Positions 16,008-24,962 of a DNA stretch of 64,000 nt are shown here, piece after piece (position 1 is the first letter of the stretch; each line of letters opens with the position of its first letter). Source of the DNA: Faecalibacterium prausnitzii (GTDB lineage: Bacteria > Bacillota > Clostridia > Oscillospirales > Ruminococcaceae). The stretch is taken from positions 62,001 through 126,000 of the forward strand of contig NZ_PRLD01000007.1 in NCBI RefSeq assembly GCF_003287405.1, in the 5' to 3' direction. A program made the translations under genes and the position numbers. Under the pieces are notes generated by a model that saw only the letters and a program-made list of their open reading frames with translations, was not told where the DNA came from and searched no databases.

Positions 16008-18284
16008 ATGTTGGATATGATCAGATGCAGCACCGGCGGCGCGTACTATGCGCGCGGCGAGTGGGTGCCCGCAGACGGCAATGCACCCGCTGCACTGGCA
16101 GCAAAGGGCTTTGATGCCGCTGCCGTTGCCACGGCTAAGACCGGCACTATGGCCTACAATATTATGCAGGCACACAACACCAGCGGCGATGCCGAGAATC
16201 TGAAGATCAAGTTTGATGCCATGGCAAGCCATGACATCACCTTTGTGGGCATTATCCAGACCGCCCGTGCTTCCGGGCTGGAAAAGTTCCCCATCCCTTA
16301 TGTGCTTACCAACTGCCACAACAGCCTGTGCGCTGTGGGCGGCACTATCAACGAGGACGACCACCGCTTTGGTCTGTCCGCTGCCAAAAAGTACGGCGGC
16401 ATCTTTGTGCCCCCGCATATGGCAGTCATCCATCAGTATATGCGTGAGCGCTTTGCGGGCTGCGGCAAAATGATCCTTGGCTCGGACTCCCACACCCGCT
16501 ACGGCGCACTGGGCACCATGGCGATCGGCGAGGGCGGCGGTGAGCTGGCAAAGCAGCTGCTGGGCCGCACCTATGATGTTGCCCGCCCGGGCGTGGTGGC
16601 CATCTACCTGACCGGCAGTCTGCCGGCGGGCTGCGGCCCCCACGATGTAGCCATTGCCCTTGTGGGCAAGCTGTTCAAGAGCGGCTACGTCAAGAACAAG
16701 GTCATGGAGTTTGTTGGCCCCGGCATTGCTTCCCTGCGGCAGGATACCCGCAACGCCATTGATGCCATGACCACCGAGACCACCTGCCTGTCCTCCATCT
16801 GGGAGACTGACGAAGTCACCCAGCGTTTTCTGGCAGTGCACGGCCGTGCAGCGGACTACAAAAAGCTGGCACCGGCAGACCTTGCCTACTACGACGGCGT
16901 GGTGGAGGTGGATCTTTCTGCCATCCGTCCCATGATCGCCCTGCCCATGCACCCCTCCAACGCCTTTACCATCGAGGAGCTGAACGCAAATCTGGAGGAC
17001 ATCCTCCACGCCTGCGAGCAGGATGTGCAGAAGCTGATCGGCCGCAAGGATGTGCAGCTGGATCTGTGCAGCAAGATCGAAAACGGTAAGCTGCGTGTGG
17101 ATCAGGGCGTGATTGCAGGCTGTGCAGGCGGCCTGTACGACAGCATCTACGAGGCTGCTTCCATCCTCAAGGGTCACACCGGCGGCTGCGGCGACTACGC
17201 CCTGAGCGTTTATCCCGGCAGCCAGCCCATCATGATGGAACTGGTGCGCACCGGCGTCATCGGCGAGCTGATGGCCAGCGGTGCCACCATCCGCACCGCC
17301 TTCTGCGGCCCCTGCTTCGGCGCAGGCGATGTGCCCGCCAACGGCGCACTGTCCATCCGTCACACCACCCGCAACTTCCCCAGCCGCGAAGGCTCCAAGC
17401 CCGGCAGCGGCCAGCTGTCCGGTGTGGCACTGATGGATGCCCGCAGCATTGCAGCCACCACCGCAAACGGCGGCATCTTGACCCCTGCCACCGACATTGA
17501 TTACGATCCCACCGTGCCGGAGTACCAGTACGATGCTTCCAGCTACGACACCCGCGTGTATCAGGGCTTTGGCAAGGGCGATTACGATGCCCTGCTCAAG
17601 TTCGGCCCCAACATCAAGGACTGGCCGGAGATCGCACCGCTGGGCGACAACCTGCTGCTGAAGGTGGCTTCTTATATCACCGACCCTGTCACCACCACCG
17701 ACGAGCTGATCCCCTCCGGCGAGACCTCCTCTTACCGTTCCAATCCGCTGGGTCTGGCTGAGTTCACCCTCAGCCGCAAGGACCCGGAGTATGTGGGCCG
17801 CGCCAAGGCCGTGCAGGCCGAGGAAGCTGCCCGCCGCGCCGGTGCAGGGGACGCCGCCCTGCTGGCAAAGGTGAACGCCGTGCCCGGCTGCGAGCAGCTG
17901 AAGTGGAACGATATCCAGATCGCTTCTACCATCTTTGCAGTCAAGCCCGGTGACGGCTCTGCCCGCGAGCAGGCCGCCAGCTGCCAGCGTGTGCTGGGTG
18001 CCGGTGCCAATATCGTTACCGAGTACGCCACCAAGCGTTACCGCTCCAACCTGATCAACTGGGGTATGCTGCCCCTGCAGCTGGCAGGTGCCACCCCCTT
18101 TGGTCTGGGGGACTATGTGCTCATCCCCAATGTGCGGGAAGCACTCAAGGGCGATCTGCAGAGCATCAAGGCCTACGTTTTGGGCGATACCGTCAAGGAG
18201 TTCGAGTTGTACATGGCTCCGCTCACCACTGACGAGCGCCAGATCCTGGCTGACGGCTGCCTGATCAATTTCTATAAGCACTAA
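16008..18284 (+). CDS. Aconitase-superfamily hydratase (YbhJ-like)
   Basis: A 758-residue protein of the aconitase superfamily, closest in layout to the YbhJ-type hydratases of unknown substrate. It keeps the swivelling-domain organisation and the substrate/cluster regions: [24 protein letters not shown] near residues 160-185, [18 protein letters not shown] near 430-447, and [13 protein letters not shown] around 455. Two cluster cysteines of the C-G-P-C type are visible. The start at 16008 has GAGAGGCG upstream. It forms an operon with the PHP and TSCPD genes, 14 bp and 5 bp apart. Whether it is a true aconitase is doubtful; no other TCA-cycle gene is near. Confidence 0.85.
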   Translation: MLDMIRCSTGGAYYARGEWVPADGNAPAALAAKGFDAAAVATAKTGTMAYNIMQAHNTSGDAENLKIKFDAMASHDITFVGIIQTARASGLEKFPIPYVLTNCHNSLCAVGGTINEDDHRFGLSAAKKYGGIFVPPHMAVIHQYMRERFAGCGKMILGSDSHTRYGALGTMAIGEGGGELAKQLLGRTYDVARPGVVAIYLTGSLPAGCGPHDVAIALVGKLFKSGYVKNKVMEFVGPGIASLRQDTRNAIDAMTTETTCLSSIWETDEVTQRFLAVHGRAADYKKLAPADLAYYDGVVEVDLSAIRPMIALPMHPSNAFTIEELNANLEDILHACEQDVQKLIGRKDVQLDLCSKIENGKLRVDQGVIAGCAGGLYDSIYEAASILKGHTGGCGDYALSVYPGSQPIMMELVRTGVIGELMASGATIRTAFCGPCFGAGDVPANGALSIRHTTRNFPSREGSKPGSGQLSGVALMDARSIAATTANGGILTPATDIDYDPTVPEYQYDASSYDTRVYQGFGKGDYDALLKFGPNIKDWPEIAPLGDNLLLKVASYITDPVTTTDELIPSGETSSYRSNPLGLAEFTLSRKDPEYVGRAKAVQAEEAARRAGAGDAALLAKVNAVPGCEQLKWNDIQIASTIFAVKPGDGSAREQAASCQRVLGAGANIVTEYATKRYRSNLINWGMLPLQLAGATPFGLGDYVLIPNVREALKGDLQSIKAYVLGDTVKEFELYMAPLTTDERQILADGCLINFYKH

Positions 18285-18298
18285 GGAAGTAACCCGCT

Positions 18299-19159
18299 AT
18301 GTCCTGTGACCTGCATATCCATTCCACCTGCTCGGACGGTGCTGTGCCCATCGAGCGGCTGGCGTCCATCGCCGCCCGCACCGGGCTGCACGCCATCGCC
18401 CTTTCCGACCACGACACCCTGCTCAGCGCCCAGTACGCCTACGCCCACACCGGGCAGGACGGGGTAGAGCTGATCCCTGCCGTGGAGCTGACCGGCTACG
18501 ACTTTGAGCGGCAGCACCGGGTGCACCTGCTGTGCTACTACCCGGACGTGGACTGCCCGGCGCTGCGGGAGCACTGCGCCATCATGAAGGAGCGCCGCAA
18601 CGCCTGCGCTTTGCAGAGCGCAAAGGAGCTGGAGCAGCTGTACCCGCAGTTTACCACCGACCTTGCGTGGGAGACCACCAAGGCCAGCGGAGTGCTGTTC
18701 AAAAGCGGGCTGATGCAGGCGCTGGAACTGCTGGGCCTGACCGATGGCAGCATCTACGGCGAGACCTACCACAAGCTGTTCGGGTGGAACCCCCGGGGCA
18801 TCGTACTGCACTCGCCGGAGTATCTGCCGGTGCGGCAGGTGCTGGCTACCGCTAAAGCCAGCGGCGGCGCGGTGGTGTTTGCCCACCCCACGGTGTACAA
18901 AAGTATGCCCCTGCTGCGCGAGCTGGCGGCAGAGGGCGCAGTGGACGGCATTGAAGTGTACCACCCCAGCAACAGCCCGGAGGACAGCGCCGAGTGCCTT
19001 GCCCTGTGCAAGCAGTACGGCCTTGTTGCCACTGCGGGCACGGACTTCCATGGCCGCAACCACAAGCACCCCCACCCCATCGGTACCTGTACCGCACCGG
19101 ACGAAGCCGCAGCGCAGCTGCGCGCCATCGCTGAAAAACGTAAAAGAGAGAGGACGTAA
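18299..19159 (+). CDS. PHP-domain phosphoesterase
   Basis: A 286-residue metal-dependent phosphoesterase of the PHP family, resembling the YciV/RNase AM group that acts on nucleoside bisphosphates and RNA 5' ends. The metal ligands are evident: DLHIHSTCSDG at residues 3-13, SDHDTL near 36-41, the glutamate in AVELTGY near 62, and AGTDFHGRNHKHP near 240-252. It follows the hydratase gene by 14 bp with an AAGGAAG site. The exact substrate is inferred from family resemblance only. Confidence 0.87.
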   Translation: MSCDLHIHSTCSDGAVPIERLASIAARTGLHAIALSDHDTLLSAQYAYAHTGQDGVELIPAVELTGYDFERQHRVHLLCYYPDVDCPALREHCAIMKERRNACALQSAKELEQLYPQFTTDLAWETTKASGVLFKSGLMQALELLGLTDGSIYGETYHKLFGWNPRGIVLHSPEYLPVRQVLATAKASGGAVVFAHPTVYKSMPLLRELAAEGAVDGIEVYHPSNSPEDSAECLALCKQYGLVATAGTDFHGRNHKHPHPIGTCTAPDEAAAQLRAIAEKRKRERT

Positions 19160-19164
19160 AGACC

Positions 19165-19428
19165 ATGAGCAAGGAATTTTCCTTCCCGAACAAGGGCACC
19201 TGCTCCAAGCAGACCAACTTTGTGCTGAACGATGACCACACCATTGCATCCATCGAGGTCATCGGCGGCTGCAACGGCAACCTGAAAGGCATCTGCCAGC
19301 TGCTCACCGGCATGAAGGCAGAGGACGCCATTGCCCGTCTGGACGGTACGCTGTGCGGCTTCCGCAGCACCAGCTGCCCGGACCAGATCGCCAAGAACCT
19401 GAAAAAGGCTCTGGAAGAGATGAACTAA
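19165..19428 (+). CDS. TSCPD domain-containing small protein
   Basis: An 87-residue protein of the TIGR03905 type, a stand-alone version of the TSCPD domain otherwise found at the end of vitamin-B12-dependent ribonucleotide reductases. Motifs seen are GTCSKQTNF, the IGGCNGNLKGICQLL stretch and the defining TSCPDQIAKNLKKAL near residues 70-84. It begins 5 bp after the PHP gene and ends the three-gene operon before a strong terminator. The function is unknown; cysteines C-x-n-C may bind metal. Confidence 0.85.
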   Translation: MSKEFSFPNKGTCSKQTNFVLNDDHTIASIEVIGGCNGNLKGICQLLTGMKAEDAIARLDGTLCGFRSTSCPDQIAKNLKKALEEMN

Positions 19429-19436
19429 ACTCACTG

Positions 19437-19476
19437 GAGAGCCGCTGCACAGACCTTTGTGCGGCGGCTCTCTTTT
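19437..19476 (+). terminator. Terminator of the hydratase-PHP-TSCPD operon
   Basis: GAGAGCCGCTGCACA / TGTGCGGCGGCTCTC hairpin followed by TTTT. Confidence 0.85.
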
Positions 19477-19495
19477 GTTGTACATGGGGAGCATC

Positions 19496-19635
19496 CTCGC
19501 CCTCTCCGTCTTTGCTTCGCAAATCCACCTCTCCCAAAGGGAGAGGCCTTGGCAAAGAGATGAACTTTGCGTGGACTGCCAAGGGCTCCCACTTTGGGGG
19601 AGCTGGCATCGCGCAGCGATGACTGAGAGGGCGAG
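19496..19635. repeat. Palindromic intergenic repeat with perfect 11-bp ends
   Basis: A 140-bp unit bounded by CTCGCCCTCTC (19496-19506) and its exact reverse complement (19625-19635), with internal inverted segments such as CTCTCCCAAAGGGAGAG. It belongs to the same loose family as the units at 11535-11765, 23767-23912 and 27842-27978. It has no coding capacity that I can support. Confidence 0.75.
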
Positions 19636-19771
19636 CCCGCTGAAAATGGCAAGAGCAAGGCAACGACTAAGCTGAAAGATTTTGCATATCGCTTTTATGT
19701 CACAATTTGTACGCATTTCCAGCAAATAAGGGCGGATGTAAAAAATCTATACACCGGGCAAAGTTTGTTTG

Positions 19772-19800
19772 TTGTTCAAGTTCACTTTGCGGGGTATACT
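19772..19800 (+). promoter_or_regulatory. Promoter of the oleate hydratase gene
   Basis: TTGTTC (19772-19777), 17-bp spacer, TATACT (19795-19800), 65 bp before the start codon. Confidence 0.7.
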
Positions 19801-19865
19801 GTTGCCATAGAGAACAGCACGATGAAGGCTGTGAAAAGATATTTTTGAAGCAGGGAGGCTTTTTT

Positions 19866-21638
19866 ATGTACTATTCCAGTGGCAACTACGAAGCTTTTGC
19901 AACCCCCAAAAAGCCGGAGGGCGTGGATCATAAATCCGCTTATATCATCGGCTCCGGTCTGGCTGCGCTGACCGCTGCCTGCTATCTGGTGCGTGACGGT
20001 CAGATGAAGGGCGAGCACGTCCATGTGTTTGAAAAGAACGCACTGGCCGGCGGTGCCTGCGATGGCTACAAGTACGATATCGGCTATGTGATGCGCGGCG
20101 GCCGCGAGATGGACAACCACTTCGAGGTCATGTGGGATCTGCTGCACTCCATCCCGTCTCTGGAGACCGAGGGTGCCAGCGTGCTGGACGAGTATTACTG
20201 GCTGAACAAGGAGGACCCCAACTTCTCCTTGTGCCGTGCCACCGTCAACCGCGGCGAGGATGCCCACACCGATGGCAAGTTCGGCCTGTCCGATAAGGGT
20301 GCCATGGAGATCATGAAGCTGTTCTTCACCCCGGACGAGCAGCTGCAGGATAAAAAGATCACCGATTTCTTCGATGACGAGGTGCTCAACACCAACTTCT
20401 GGATGTACTGGCGCACCATGTTCGCCTTCGAGAACTGGCACAGCGCTTTGGAAATGAAGCTGTACCTCAAGCGCTATATCCACCACATCGGCGGTCTGCC
20501 GGACTTTACCGCCCTGCGCTTTACCCGCTATAACCAGTACGAGTCCATCATCCTGCCCATGGTGCACTATCTGGAAAGCTTTGGCGTGCAGTTCCACTAC
20601 AACACCAAGGTCACGGATGTCAAGTTCGACATCCAGAAGGGCCGCAAGCTGGCAAGCTCTGTCACCGTGGAGCACGAGGGCGAGACCACCAACATCGACC
20701 TGACCGAGAACGATCTGCTGTTCATCACCAACGGCGGCTGCGTGGAAAGCTGCACCGTGGGCGCACAGAATAAGGCCACCGGTTTCGACCCCACCATCCA
20801 GCCTGGCAACGGCTGGGATCTGTGGAAAAAGATCGCCGCACAGGATCCCTCCTTCGGTCACCCGGAAAAGTTCTGCTCCGAGCCGGAGCTGAGCAACTGG
20901 GAAAGCGCTACCATCACCACGCTGGACGACAAGATCCCCCAGTATATCCGCAAGATCTGCAAGCGCGACCCCTTCAGCGGCCACACCGTCACCGGCGGCA
21001 TCGTCACCGTCAAGGACTCCAGCTGGCTGCTCAGCTGGACACTGAACCGTCAGCAGCAGTTCAAGGATCAGCCCAAGAACCAGCTGTGCGTCTGGGTGTA
21101 CGGCCTGTTCAGCGATAAGCCCGGCGATTACGTCAAAAAGCCCATGCGTGACTGCACCGGCCGCGAGATCTGCATGGAGTGGCTGTACCACATCGGCGTG
21201 CCCGAGGATCAGATCGCTGAACTGGCAGAGCACAGCGCCAACACCGTGCCTGTGATGATGCCCTATATCGATGCCTTCTTCATGCCCCGTGCCATGGGCG
21301 ACCGTCCCGATGTTGTGCCCGAGGGTGCTGTGAACTTTGCCTTCCTTGGCCAGTTTGCCGAGACCGCCCGCGATACCATCTTTACCACCGAGTACTCCAT
21401 GCGCACCGGTATGGAGGCCGTGTACACCCTGCTGAACATTGACCGCGGCGTGCCCGAGGTCTGGGGCAGCACCTACGATGTGCGCGCCCTGATCGATGCC
21501 ACCGTGAAGCTGCGCGACGGCAAAAAGATCACCGACATGGATCTGCCGCTGATCCCGCGTCTGGCTTTGAAGGAAGCCTTGAAGAAGATCGAGGGTACCG
21601 ACCTTGAGAAGTTCCTCAAGGAGTATAACGCTATCTGA
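19866..21638 (+). CDS. ohyA: Oleate hydratase (myosin-cross-reactive antigen family)
   Basis: A 590-residue FAD-dependent enzyme that adds water to the cis-9 double bond of oleate and related fatty acids, giving 10-hydroxy fatty acids. The dinucleotide fold is at residues about 27-55 (IIGSGLAALTAACYLVRDG). Family regions follow: GGACDGYKYDIGYVMRGGREMDNHFE, the catalytic-loop area near residues 75-90, and the ITNGGCVESCTVG and GLFSDKPGDYVKKPM blocks. The start at 19866 has a GGGAGG site; the longer in-frame ORF runs through the promoter. It is monocistronic. Together with DegV this hints at handling of host or diet fatty acids, an inference. Confidence 0.93.
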   Translation: MYYSSGNYEAFATPKKPEGVDHKSAYIIGSGLAALTAACYLVRDGQMKGEHVHVFEKNALAGGACDGYKYDIGYVMRGGREMDNHFEVMWDLLHSIPSLETEGASVLDEYYWLNKEDPNFSLCRATVNRGEDAHTDGKFGLSDKGAMEIMKLFFTPDEQLQDKKITDFFDDEVLNTNFWMYWRTMFAFENWHSALEMKLYLKRYIHHIGGLPDFTALRFTRYNQYESIILPMVHYLESFGVQFHYNTKVTDVKFDIQKGRKLASSVTVEHEGETTNIDLTENDLLFITNGGCVESCTVGAQNKATGFDPTIQPGNGWDLWKKIAAQDPSFGHPEKFCSEPELSNWESATITTLDDKIPQYIRKICKRDPFSGHTVTGGIVTVKDSSWLLSWTLNRQQQFKDQPKNQLCVWVYGLFSDKPGDYVKKPMRDCTGREICMEWLYHIGVPEDQIAELAEHSANTVPVMMPYIDAFFMPRAMGDRPDVVPEGAVNFAFLGQFAETARDTIFTTEYSMRTGMEAVYTLLNIDRGVPEVWGSTYDVRALIDATVKLRDGKKITDMDLPLIPRLALKEALKKIEGTDLEKFLKEYNAI

Positions 21639-21685
21639 TATTTCCTCTCCTCCGATAGACCCGGCAACGGGTCTGAATCCCCCCT

Positions 21686-21736
21686 AAAAAAGACCTCTCC
21701 GCTGCTCTGCGACAGGGCGCGGGGAGGTCTTTTTTG
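21686..21736 (+). terminator. Terminator of the oleate hydratase gene
   Basis: AAAAAGACCTCTCCGC / GCGGGGAGGTCTTTTTT hairpin with flanking A and T runs, possibly bidirectional. Confidence 0.85.
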
Positions 21737-21821
21737 TATGGGATTTGTGTAAAAATGGTACAATGTGTGTCAAAATAAAGCGGGACGTGAAAATTATTTG
21801 TGCCAAAAGAATGATTTTGGC

Positions 21822-21850
21822 TTGTCTGCGGCGGCGTTCTGTGCTATGCT
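21822..21850 (+). promoter_or_regulatory. Promoter of the 5'-nucleotidase gene
   Basis: TTGTCT (21822-21827), 17-bp spacer, TATGCT (21845-21850), 77 bp before the GTG start. Confidence 0.55.
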
Positions 21851-21926
21851 AGAACTATTGAAAGGGCAGGAGGGAAGAGCCTGCCCCAAATGCGATACGC
21901 CAAAAATAAAAGGAGGTCGTTTTCCT

Positions 21927-23687
21927 GTGAAACAACTTATTTCCCGTCGCAGCTTTTTAAAGGCTGCTGGTGTGACCGCTGCCGCTGCATCCATGGCCAT
22001 CGGTGCACCCGCCGCATCGGCCTGCTGGCTTGGTGATAAGTCTGACGTCACCATCCTGTACACCAACGATGTCCATACTTACATCGACAAGCAGAGCCCC
22101 AAGCTGACCTACGCCGCCATTGCCGACCTGAAGCAGAGCTATCAGAACGCCGGTAAGGACGTGCTGCTGGTGGACGCAGGCGACCATGTGCAGGGCACTG
22201 CCTATGGCTCTATGGACGAGGGCGCTTCCATCATCAAGCTGATGAACGCTGCCGGTTACGATGTCGCCACCCCCGGCAACCACGAGTTTGACTACGGCAT
22301 GGACCGCGCCAAGGCCATCATGAAGGAAGCGGACTTCCCGTACCTGTCCTGTAACTGGGTAGACCTGCGCACCGGCCTGCGTGTGCTGCCCTCCGTCAAG
22401 GTGTTCGTGCGCGGCGGCAGACGCATTGCCTTTGTGGGTGTGACCACCCCCGAGACCTTTACCAAGTCCACCCCTGCCTACTTTATGGACAAGGCACAGC
22501 GCAAGTACATCTACGACATTCAGGGCGGCGAGGACGGCAAAAAGCTCTATGACGCCGTGCAGAAGGCCATTGATAAGGCAAAGCTTCTGGCAGACGTGGT
22601 CATCGGTCTGGGCCATCTGGGCGTAGACCCCTCTTCCTCTCCGTGGACCAGTGAGGAAGTCATTGCCCACACCAGCGGCTTTGACGCCTTTATCGACGGT
22701 CACTCCCATACCGTAATGGAGAACAAGCAGGTGCAGGATGCCTCCGGCAAGGCGGTCACCCTGACCCAGACCGGTTCTTACTTTGCCAACGTTGGCGAGA
22801 TGACCATCGCTGCGGACGGCACCATCACCACCAAGCTCATCCCCACCCACGAGGGTATGGATGCAACGATCGCTGCCATGCAGACCAGCTGGGTGAACAC
22901 CGTGGACGATATGCTGGGCGAGAAGATCGCTGTGGGCGACAGTGATTTCTATGTTTCCGACCCTGCCACCGGCAAGCGCCGCATCCGCTCTGCCGAGACC
23001 AACCTCGGCGACTTTGTGGCCGACGGCATCTACGCCTACTTCAACGAGGTGGAAAAGCTGCACTGTGATCTGGCCATCATGAACGGCGGCGGCATCCGCG
23101 CCGACGTGCCCGCAGGCGACTGGACCTTCAAGACCTGCAAGCAGGTCAGCCCCTTTGGCAACGTGGCCTGCCTGATGTCGGTCACCGGCAAGCAGATCCA
23201 GGACGCATTGGAGTTTGCAGCCCGCTTTGCAGGCGAGGGCGGCAAGGAGAACGGCGGCTTCCTGCAGGTGGCAGGTGCTACCTACGAGATCCACACCGAT
23301 ATCCCCAACACCGTGCAGACCGACGAGAAGAATGTCTGGATCGGCAGCGCCACCGGCACTCCGCGCGTGCAGAACGTGAAGATCTACGATAAGGCTTCCG
23401 GCAGCTATCTGCCGCTGGACCCGGGCGCTACCTACGCGCTGGCCGGCATGAACTACACCCTGCGCAATCTGGGCGACGGCTTTGCCATGTTTGACGGCGC
23501 AGAGCTGATCAAGGACTATGTGTCCGAGGATTATCTGGTGATGGCTACCTACGCTATGATTTTTGACGGCGCAGATGCTGCGGGTCTGCCGCACCTGTCC
23601 AGCGCCAACAGCCCGCTGGCCGCTTACCCCGGCTATCTGCTCAACTACGAGCAGCCCTACGGTGCAGGCCGCATTACTATTCTGTAA
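21927..23687 (+). CDS. Tat-exported metallophosphatase / 5'-nucleotidase
   Basis: A 586-residue extracellular enzyme of the UshA-like family that hydrolyses nucleotides and related phosphoesters. The N-terminus has a twin-arginine signal, SRRSFLKAAG, followed by an Ala-rich core ending near residue 33. The metallophosphatase domain shows TNDVHTY, DAGDHVQG, GNHEFDYGMD and GHSHT; the C-terminal nucleotidase domain shows NGGGIRADVPAGDWTF near residue 387. The start is GTG at 21927 with a perfect AAAGGAGG site, which correctly exposes the signal. Monocistronic, with its own promoter and terminator. It probably salvages nucleosides or phosphate outside the cell. Confidence 0.92.
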   Translation: MKQLISRRSFLKAAGVTAAAASMAIGAPAASACWLGDKSDVTILYTNDVHTYIDKQSPKLTYAAIADLKQSYQNAGKDVLLVDAGDHVQGTAYGSMDEGASIIKLMNAAGYDVATPGNHEFDYGMDRAKAIMKEADFPYLSCNWVDLRTGLRVLPSVKVFVRGGRRIAFVGVTTPETFTKSTPAYFMDKAQRKYIYDIQGGEDGKKLYDAVQKAIDKAKLLADVVIGLGHLGVDPSSSPWTSEEVIAHTSGFDAFIDGHSHTVMENKQVQDASGKAVTLTQTGSYFANVGEMTIAADGTITTKLIPTHEGMDATIAAMQTSWVNTVDDMLGEKIAVGDSDFYVSDPATGKRRIRSAETNLGDFVADGIYAYFNEVEKLHCDLAIMNGGGIRADVPAGDWTFKTCKQVSPFGNVACLMSVTGKQIQDALEFAARFAGEGGKENGGFLQVAGATYEIHTDIPNTVQTDEKNVWIGSATGTPRVQNVKIYDKASGSYLPLDPGATYALAGMNYTLRNLGDGFAMFDGAELIKDYVSEDYLVMATYAMIFDGADAAGLPHLSSANSPLAAYPGYLLNYEQPYGAGRITIL

Positions 23688-23724
23688 AAGAAAGCTCTTT
23701 ATTAAGGCAAAATCAACGGTATAG

Positions 23725-23760
23725 CAAAAAAACGGGCAGTCTGCGGGCTGCCCGGTTTTT
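23725..23760 (+). terminator. Terminator of the 5'-nucleotidase gene
   Basis: CGGGCAGTC-TGC-GGGCTGCCCGG hairpin with TTTTT. Confidence 0.85.
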
Positions 23761-23766
23761 GTGTGT

Positions 23767-23912
23767 GCGGGGAAACTCCCTCAGTCAAAGCCTAACGGCT
23801 TTGCCAGCTCCCTCTGGGAGGGAGCCTCTGGCGAAACCGGGAACTTTCCCACCATGCCAAAGGCCCCATCCCCGAGGGGGCTGTCTGCGCAGCAGACTGG
23901 GGGAGTTTCCCC
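23767..23912. repeat. Palindromic intergenic repeat
   Basis: A unit of about 146 bp that starts GGGGAAACTCCCTCAGTC and ends with the near reverse complement GACTGGGGGAGTTTCCCC. Internal inverted segments include CTCCCTCTGGGAGGGAG. It is the same class as the other dispersed palindromes in this window. Confidence 0.75.
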
Positions 23913-23919
23913 GGCAGGG

Positions 23920-23968
23920 GTGACTCTTCAAAAGTTCCCTATGACCCACAGGGGTTTTGAAGAGTCAC
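23920..23968. repeat. Hairpin with perfect 14-bp arms
   Basis: GTGACTCTTCAAAA (23920-23933) and its exact reverse complement (23955-23968) enclose a 21-nt loop. It lies between the palindromic repeat and the tRNA-Gln terminator. No T-run follows, so it is not an obvious terminator. Confidence 0.7.
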
Positions 23969-24002
23969 GGCCTTGCGGCTGTGGCTCAGAATCATACAAA
24001 CA

Positions 24003-24034
24003 GAAAAGCCACCTGAGTTTCCTCAGATGGCTTT
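24003..24034 (-). terminator. Terminator of tRNA-Gln
   Basis: AAAGCCATCTGAGG / CCTCAGGTGGCTTTT (minus strand) hairpin with a T-run immediately after the tRNA 3' end. Confidence 0.8.
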
Positions 24035-24038
24035 GTTC

Positions 24039-24112
24039 TGGTTGGGGATGAGAGAATCGAACTCCCACAAGTAGAGTCAGAGTCTACCGCACTACCACTA
24101 TGCAAATCCCCA
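24039..24112 (-). tRNA. tRNA-Gln (anticodon CTG)
   Basis: Read on the minus strand: acceptor TGGGGAT pairs with ATCCCCA, the D-arm is GCAT/GTGC, and the anticodon stem GTAGA/TCTAC has the loop CTCTGAC, so the anticodon is CTG. The T-arm is GGGAG-TTCGATT-CTCTC, and the CCA end is encoded. The U1-A72 acceptor pair is characteristic of glutamine tRNAs. Confidence 0.93.
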
Positions 24113-24340
24113 ATATTCTGTTGTGTTTTGCGGGGTGAGCCGCTCAACGTGTGCTATTATACGGGAAAAGCCCGGAGTTGTCAAGCATATTTTTGAAAAA
24201 AGTTGTACTTTTTTGGAAAATGCCGCAGCAGCGCCGGATAATCTGTGCCGGAGCACTGCCGCGCTTCGGCACATTCTGCGCACCGCACCGCCTATACTGG
24301 AAGGTACAAAACCTTGCAAAGTACCAGAAGGAGGATGCCT

Positions 24341-24628
24341 ATGCCGGAACGAACCACACAAAACGCCCAGACCCTGCTTTCGCCCCGCGTCCCGCGGGAT
24401 ACCGAGCACGAGCGCTACCACCCGGAACTGGAAGAAGAACTGAAAGAATGCCTGTTCTGTTTGAAGCGCAACGAGATGATGTTTGATATGGAGGTGGATA
24501 CCGACCTCATTGAGCAGCGCATCTACGAGCGGCAGGCGCTGCTGTGCCGTTACCGGTACTTACTGGCACGCGCCCGGGAGCTGGGACTGCATACGGTGCT
24601 TACCCGCTACCAGCCCATGGGCGGGTGA
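24341..24628 (+). CDS. DUF2508 (YaaL-like) small protein
   Basis: A 95-residue helical protein. The segment ELEEELKECLFCLKRNEMMFDMEVDTDLIEQRIYERQALLCRYRYLL (here cited by parts: TDLIEQRIYERQALLCRYRYLL is shown as DLIEQRIYE and LLCRYRYLL) matches the DUF2508/YaaL pattern of an acidic helix, D-L-I-E-x-x-I-Y-E and RYxYLL. In Firmicutes such genes often lie near recR. The start at 24341 has a perfect GAAGGAGG site 6 nt away; the upstream in-frame ATGs lack one. It precedes the SCIFF promoter. The function is unknown. Confidence 0.7.
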   Translation: MPERTTQNAQTLLSPRVPRDTEHERYHPELEEELKECLFCLKRNEMMFDMEVDTDLIEQRIYERQALLCRYRYLLARARELGLHTVLTRYQPMGG

Positions 24629-24648
24629 AAGGGCTTAGCGAAAAAATC

Positions 24649-24677
24649 TTGACAAAAGCCGCGCTGCGTGATATCCT
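24649..24677 (+). promoter_or_regulatory. Promoter of the SCIFF operon
   Basis: TTGACA (24649-24654), 17-bp spacer, TATCCT (24672-24677), 72 bp before the peptide start codon. Confidence 0.75.
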
Positions 24678-24748
24678 ATTACAAGATAAAAGCGTACCGG
24701 AACTATGTCCGGCGCGATAAATTTTTGAGAGTTAGAGAGGTTTCTATC

Positions 24749-24895
24749 ATGGAGCGTATCAAGACTATTGCTACTCGTGACCTGACCAAGAGCGTTAAGA
24801 CCGGTGGCTGCGGCGAGTGCCAGACTTCCTGCCAGTCCGCCTGCAAGACTTCCTGCGGCGTGGCTAACCAGCAGTGCGAGAACAGCAACAAGTAA
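24749..24895 (+). CDS. scfA: SCIFF ranthipeptide precursor (six cysteines in forty-five residues)
   Basis: A 48-residue ribosomal peptide precursor. The N-terminal leader MERIKTIATRDLTKSVKTGG is followed by a core with six cysteines (C-x2-C-x3-C-x3-C-x3-C-x6-C, residues 21-43), the defining pattern of SCIFF peptides that are nearly universal in Clostridia. The neighbouring radical SAM maturase installs thioether crosslinks from these cysteines. The start at 24749 has a GAGAGAGG site. A hairpin terminator between it and the maturase gene probably makes the peptide mRNA more abundant than the enzyme mRNA. The biological role in quorum or metabolic signalling is not settled. Confidence 0.93.
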   Translation: MERIKTIATRDLTKSVKTGGCGECQTSCQSACKTSCGVANQQCENSNK

Positions 24896-24906
24896 TTTTT
24901 GCAAAC

Positions 24907-24938
24907 CTTATGCCGCCTTTGCCGGGCGGCATTTTTTT
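24907..24938 (+). terminator. Leaky terminator between scfA and scfB
   Basis: ATGCCGCC-TTTG-CCGGGCGGCAT hairpin followed by TTTTTTT, in the 67-bp gap between peptide and maturase genes; likely sets their ratio. Confidence 0.75.
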
Positions 24939-24962
24939 GTGTAATCTGGAATGGAGTGTAAA

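Noticed and set aside
15714-18281. 855-codon minus-strand reading frame opposite the hydratase gene
   Set aside because: Shadow of a strongly codon-biased gene. The plus-strand product is a clear aconitase-family protein; the antisense product has no known motif.
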